Below are positions 60,859-64,000 of a stretch of DNA of 64,000 bases, piece after piece. The position numbers were made by a program, and so were the translations under genes. Position 1 is the stretch's first letter. The number at the start of each line of letters is the position of its first letter. Source of the stretch: Candidatus Krumholzibacteriota bacterium (GTDB taxonomy: Bacteria > Krumholzibacteriota > Krumholzibacteriia > JAJRXK01). The stretch is taken from the NCBI GenBank assembly GCA_024276305.1, contig JAJRXK010000023.1, forward strand, positions 1-64,000. The letters run 5' to 3'. The notes beneath the pieces were generated by a model, which saw only the letters and a program-made list of their open reading frames with translations, was not told the DNA's origin and searched no databases.

Positions 60859-60888
60859 CAACGCGGCGAGCAGCAGCACGCCGCGTTG
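60859..60888 (+). terminator. Perfect 10-bp hairpin after the kelch gene
   Basis: CAACGCGGCG (60859-60868) pairs with CGCCGCGTTG (60879-60888) across a ten-base CAG-rich loop. It lies between the kelch stop and the promoter of the next gene. There is no T-run, so it may need Rho or act only as a stabiliser. Confidence 0.5.
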
Positions 60889-60897
60889 AGCTGGATC

Positions 60898-60906
60898 TGG
60901 TATAAT
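60898..60906 (+). promoter_or_regulatory. Extended -10 promoter element (TGGTATAAT)
   Basis: TGGTATAAT is a perfect extended -10 with the consensus hexamer, 75 bases upstream of ATG 60981. TTGAGC at 60886 is only nine bases away, too close to serve as -35. Confidence 0.6.
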
Positions 60907-60980
60907 GGTCTCCATCCTTGTCCATCCAGGGCCTCCGAAAGGCGAAGGCCACCTCTACACACCTCGGGAAGACACAACGG

Positions 60981-63900
60981 ATGAAGATCAACTCCGTGCG
61001 GCTCTTGGTTGCCGCCTGCCTCCTTGGCGCACTCAGTGCCGTCTCCTTCGACAGTTCTCACGCCCAACCAGCGCTCTTCGAAGACCTCTCCACGACAGAC
61101 TTCGAAGACACGTCGCTGACCACAGCGAATTGGAACACCTCGTCTGGGGTTCTCGAGCTCTATGCCTTCGCGCCGAGGAAAGTGGGCGGGAAGAACTATG
61201 GAACCTCGGTGAAGGGGCTCGCGGTCTCGGGAGACCATGTGTTGCTGGGTCTCGCTTCGAGCAACTTGCAGGTGGTCAACATCAGTGATCCGACTTTGCC
61301 CTTCTCCGAGGCCTCGATCTCCACCGGAGCCTATGTGGACGGGGTGACGGTGGTCGGAAACAGGGCCTTCGTATGCGCGGGTCCCTCGGGTTTGCAGATC
61401 TATGACCTCCAGAATCCCGCCTCACCGATTCTGCTGGGCTCCTTCAGCACCGTCGGCGACGCCCGCAAAGTCTATGCGGCCGGATCATTGATCTATGTGG
61501 TCAGCGGGAGTTCCCTGGAGATCCTCGACGCACGGAACCCGGCGGCACCGGTTCGGATCGGACTCTACACTTCTTCGGGATTGTTGCGGGGTGTGGAGGT
61601 GCGTGGTCGTCACGCCTATCTGGCCTCCGGCTTCGCCGGACTCGAGATCCTCGATGTGAGCAATCCGACCCTTCCGGTGCAGGTGGGGGCGTTCAATTCC
61701 GTGGGATACGCCCAAGACCTGCGGGTTGACGGTCACTACGTCTACGTCGTGAGCGACACCGCTGGATTGCAGGTATTCGATGTCACTATGCCAACCGCTC
61801 CGGTCTTGGTCGGGAGCTATGACACTCCGGGTCTGGCCCGCGGCTTGGATGTGGAGGGGACCACGGCTTATGTCGCCGATGGATCCAGCGGCCTCGCAGT
61901 CGTAGACCTCTCGAATCCAACCCTTCCCACCTTGATGTTCCAGGTCCCCACGGCGGGTTTCGCGGTGTCGGTGGAGGTCGAGGGTAGTCATGCCTATGTC
62001 GCCGATGACACGGATGGACTGGGGGTGTATGAGGTCCATCAGCCCGTCGAACCGTCGTTCCGGTCTTCGCATACCATCGCCGGGTTCATGCAGCGCTCCG
62101 ATGTGGTGGATGGAAGGGCCTATGTGGCGGAGGGATCCAATGGTTTGGAGATTCTCGACGTTGTGGATCCGGCCATGCCGGCCCTGGGAGCCTACCTCAG
62201 CCCCGGATCTGTTGGAGATGTCACGGTCGTGGGCACGACCGCCTTCCTGGCCTCTGGCAACGCAGGTCTCGAAGTCGTGGATGTGACCAATCCCGGTACG
62301 CCATCGCTCTTGGGAACGTACGGCGATGTGAGTTGGGCCCAGGCGGTGCAGATTCAGGGAAATTTCGCCTTCGTGACGAGCGGGGATTCGATGTTGGTGG
62401 TCGATGTGGCCAATGTCGGGGCGCCGACTCTCGTCAGCTCCTATTCCCCGGCCGGAGGTGGGATCAACTATAGCCTTCGAGTGGTGGGAAACCGCGCGTA
62501 CATCTCGAATAGCGCCCAAGATCTGGTGATTGTCGATATCTCGGACCCGTGGGTTCCGATCGGGGTCACGACCGTCGATCTGCCGGGGGGGCCTTCGTTC
62601 ATCACCTCGCGCCGCGCGGAGCTTTGGGGGAACTACGCCTATGTTCCGCACAGCAATGTCGGCGTCGTCGTCGTCGATCTGCAGACCATGAGCCCGGTCG
62701 CCACGATTCCAGGTCATTTCGATGCAGTTTCGGTGCAAGGAGACGAACTCTTCGCCGTCGAAAGGACGGTTGGTTTGCAGGTCTTCGACATCTCCGATCC
62801 CACCGCTCCGATTTCCACGCCCCGCAGCTACGCTCTTGGCACACAGGGTGTGGACGTCCAGGTCCACGACGAGCGGGCCTATCTCTGTCACGGTGGAGCC
62901 TTCGAGATCGTGGAGGTGGCACAGCATCGCCTCGATCTCTTCCGCAATGTCGGGGTCTCGACGAATTGGGCCAACTCCATCGGCAATATCATGAGGGCGC
63001 GATTGACCTCTGTCGAGAGCGGTGCCGTGAACTGGGAGTTGAGCGCGGACGGCGGAGCGAATTGGGCAAGCTTCTCTCCGACCAATGCCTGGACGAGCCT
63101 CACGTTCACTGGAACGTCCCTGCGCTGGAGAGCCACGCTCGACTTTCAGGGATCCGTCGATCCTTCGGTCGATCGACTACAGATCGACGTGGTCGGGGAA
63201 TCCGCCCGCATCGAAGCGATCACGGACGTGGGAAACGACCAGGGCCGACAGGTGCGATTGGAATGGAGTCGAAGCGGGCATGACTTCGCGGGGGATAGCA
63301 CTCAGATCACCCAATATGCGGTCTATCGCAAGATCGAGGCGGGGCTGGCACCAATGAAGGCAGCTCCCGCGTCTTCGGATCCGGTGGCATCACTGGCGCC
63401 GGATCTGAGAGATCGGGTCGCGGCGATGGCGGCGGCGGGCTGGGATTTCGTGACCGCCGTTCCCGTTCGGGTGCAGGATCGATATGCGGTGGTCGTGCCG
63501 ACCATGGCGGACTCGTCGATCGTGTCGGGGCAGCACCTGAGCACCTTCATGGTCAGTGCCCTCACCGCAACTCCGGGCGTGTTCTTCGATTCTCCCCCGG
63601 ACAGCGGCTACTCGGTCGACAACCTAGCTCCCGGTCCGCCGCAGGGAGTCGCGGCGACCTACCAGGCCGCCGGGGTGACCCTGGACTGGGCCGACAATCC
63701 CGAGGCCGATCTGCGATTCTACCGGATCTATCGGGGCACGACTCCGGGCTTCGCTCCTGATGGCGCTCACCTGGTGGGAGAGTCGGCGCTGTCAGCGTGG
63801 ACCGATCCGACGGCGAGTCCCTGGGGATATGCCTACAAGGTGTCGGCGGTGGATTACTCGGGGAACGAGAGCCTCCTGAGCTCTCCACAAAGTGCGACCG

Positions 63901-64000
63901 ATGTTCCCACGACGGAGGGTCTGCGCTTCGCCCTTCATGAGGCGGTCCCCAATCCCTTCAATCCTCGGACCACCTTGAGCTATTCGCTCCGAAGCACCGG
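60981..64000 (+). CDS. Exported LVIVD-repeat protein with FN3 and FlgD-like end, truncated by the window
   Basis: At least 1006 residues are encoded with no stop before the edge. A signal peptide ends FDSSHAQP. About twelve LVIVD repeats follow, each like LQVVNISDPTLP or LEILDVSNPTLPVQVGAF then a glycine and AYVA. A later domain contains WELSADGGANWASFSP. Next comes VTAVPVRVQDRYAVVVPT with DSPPDSGYSVDNLAPG, a fibronectin type III domain (VTLDWADNPEADLRFYRIY), and finally EAVPNPFNPRTTLSY, the start of a FlgD-like tail. It is a surface beta-propeller protein whose C-terminus lies outside the window. Confidence 0.88.
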   Translation, partial: MKINSVRLLVAACLLGALSAVSFDSSHAQPALFEDLSTTDFEDTSLTTANWNTSSGVLELYAFAPRKVGGKNYGTSVKGLAVSGDHVLLGLASSNLQVVNISDPTLPFSEASISTGAYVDGVTVVGNRAFVCAGPSGLQIYDLQNPASPILLGSFSTVGDARKVYAAGSLIYVVSGSSLEILDARNPAAPVRIGLYTSSGLLRGVEVRGRHAYLASGFAGLEILDVSNPTLPVQVGAFNSVGYAQDLRVDGHYVYVVSDTAGLQVFDVTMPTAPVLVGSYDTPGLARGLDVEGTTAYVADGSSGLAVVDLSNPTLPTLMFQVPTAGFAVSVEVEGSHAYVADDTDGLGVYEVHQPVEPSFRSSHTIAGFMQRSDVVDGRAYVAEGSNGLEILDVVDPAMPALGAYLSPGSVGDVTVVGTTAFLASGNAGLEVVDVTNPGTPSLLGTYGDVSWAQAVQIQGNFAFVTSGDSMLVVDVANVGAPTLVSSYSPAGGGINYSLRVVGNRAYISNSAQDLVIVDISDPWVPIGVTTVDLPGGPSFITSRRAELWGNYAYVPHSNVGVVVVDLQTMSPVATIPGHFDAVSVQGDELFAVERTVGLQVFDISDPTAPISTPRSYALGTQGVDVQVHDERAYLCHGGAFEIVEVAQHRLDLFRNVGVSTNWANSIGNIMRARLTSVESGAVNWELSADGGANWASFSPTNAWTSLTFTGTSLRWRATLDFQGSVDPSVDRLQIDVVGESARIEAITDVGNDQGRQVRLEWSRSGHDFAGDSTQITQYAVYRKIEAGLAPMKAAPASSDPVASLAPDLRDRVAAMAAAGWDFVTAVPVRVQDRYAVVVPTMADSSIVSGQHLSTFMVSALTATPGVFFDSPPDSGYSVDNLAPGPPQGVAATYQAAGVTLDWADNPEADLRFYRIYRGTTPGFAPDGAHLVGESALSAWTDPTASPWGYAYKVSAVDYSGNESLLSSPQSATDVPTTEGLRFALHEAVPNPFNPRTTLSYSLRST

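Noticed and set aside
60886-60891. TTGAGC as -35 for the promoter at 60898
   Set aside because: Only nine bases separate it from the -10, too short for sigma-70.

Overview
The window is a high-GC bacterial chromosome segment. No rRNA, tRNA, CRISPR array, insertion sequence or phage module was seen. At least six exported proteins end in a FlgD-like immunoglobulin domain with the motif PNPFNPRTT. Together with LVIVD, SBBP and DUF2341/LamG proteins and lipoproteins, this style points to the FCB superphylum, and most resembles uncultured lineages such as Candidatus Eisenbacteria or Krumholzibacteriota. That placement is inference from protein style, not from a marker gene.

From 1 to about 36.2 kb lies a very large surface-polysaccharide locus. 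It carries an ABC-2 permease plus ATPase of the Wzm/Wzt type (1.3-3.4 kb) and also a full Wzx/Wzy-type set: flippase (12.2-13.7 kb), polymerase/ligase (18.6-20.1 kb), Wza-like outer-membrane export protein, Wzz-like chain-length protein and a separate BY-kinase-like ATPase (20.9-24.2 kb). Around these are at least eight glycosyltransferases, a PIG-L deacetylase, a FemAB-type acyltransferase, a hexapeptide acetyltransferase, a polysaccharide pyruvyl transferase, a CapK-like adenylate-forming enzyme, an aminopeptidase-like protein and a glycoside-hydrolase-like protein. Three secreted DUF2341-LamG paralogues (5.4, 10.7 and 31.0 kb) sit between the blocks and may be surface lectins. Many genes overlap by four bases (GTGA, ATGA or TTGA), so the blocks read as tightly coupled operons.

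From 36.2 to 44.5 kb the genes are mostly single: a beta-propeller lipoprotein, a methyltransferase, a double-VOC protein, a DUF6503-like exported protein, another lipoprotein and an SBBP beta-propeller protein. Perfect hairpins separate most of the convergent pairs. A HipB/HipA pair (44.6-46.3 kb) follows, with its own sigma-70 promoter and candidate operators.

From 46.5 to 50.9 kb, a four-gene minus-strand operon encodes exported proteins: a short FlgD-tailed protein, a fibre-like protein, an astacin metallopeptidase split by an inserted segment, and a LamG-like protein ending in a short WSG-x-KAR motif.

From 51.0 to 56.5 kb is the most interesting unit: a 1066-residue TPR-CHAT protease with a signal peptide, an ECF sigma factor, a single-pass membrane protein with an anti-sigma-like N-terminus and a DUF4384-like outer domain, and a small outer-membrane barrel. 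The gene order suggests that an exported caspase-like protease controls a sigma factor by cutting its membrane anti-sigma. This resembles in logic, but not in parts, the CRISPR-linked Csx29/Csx30/sigma circuit. The window ends with a kelch protein and an LVIVD protein that runs off the right edge. Seven genes or operons have a lone extended -10 element, TGnTAnAnT, at similar distances from their start codons.
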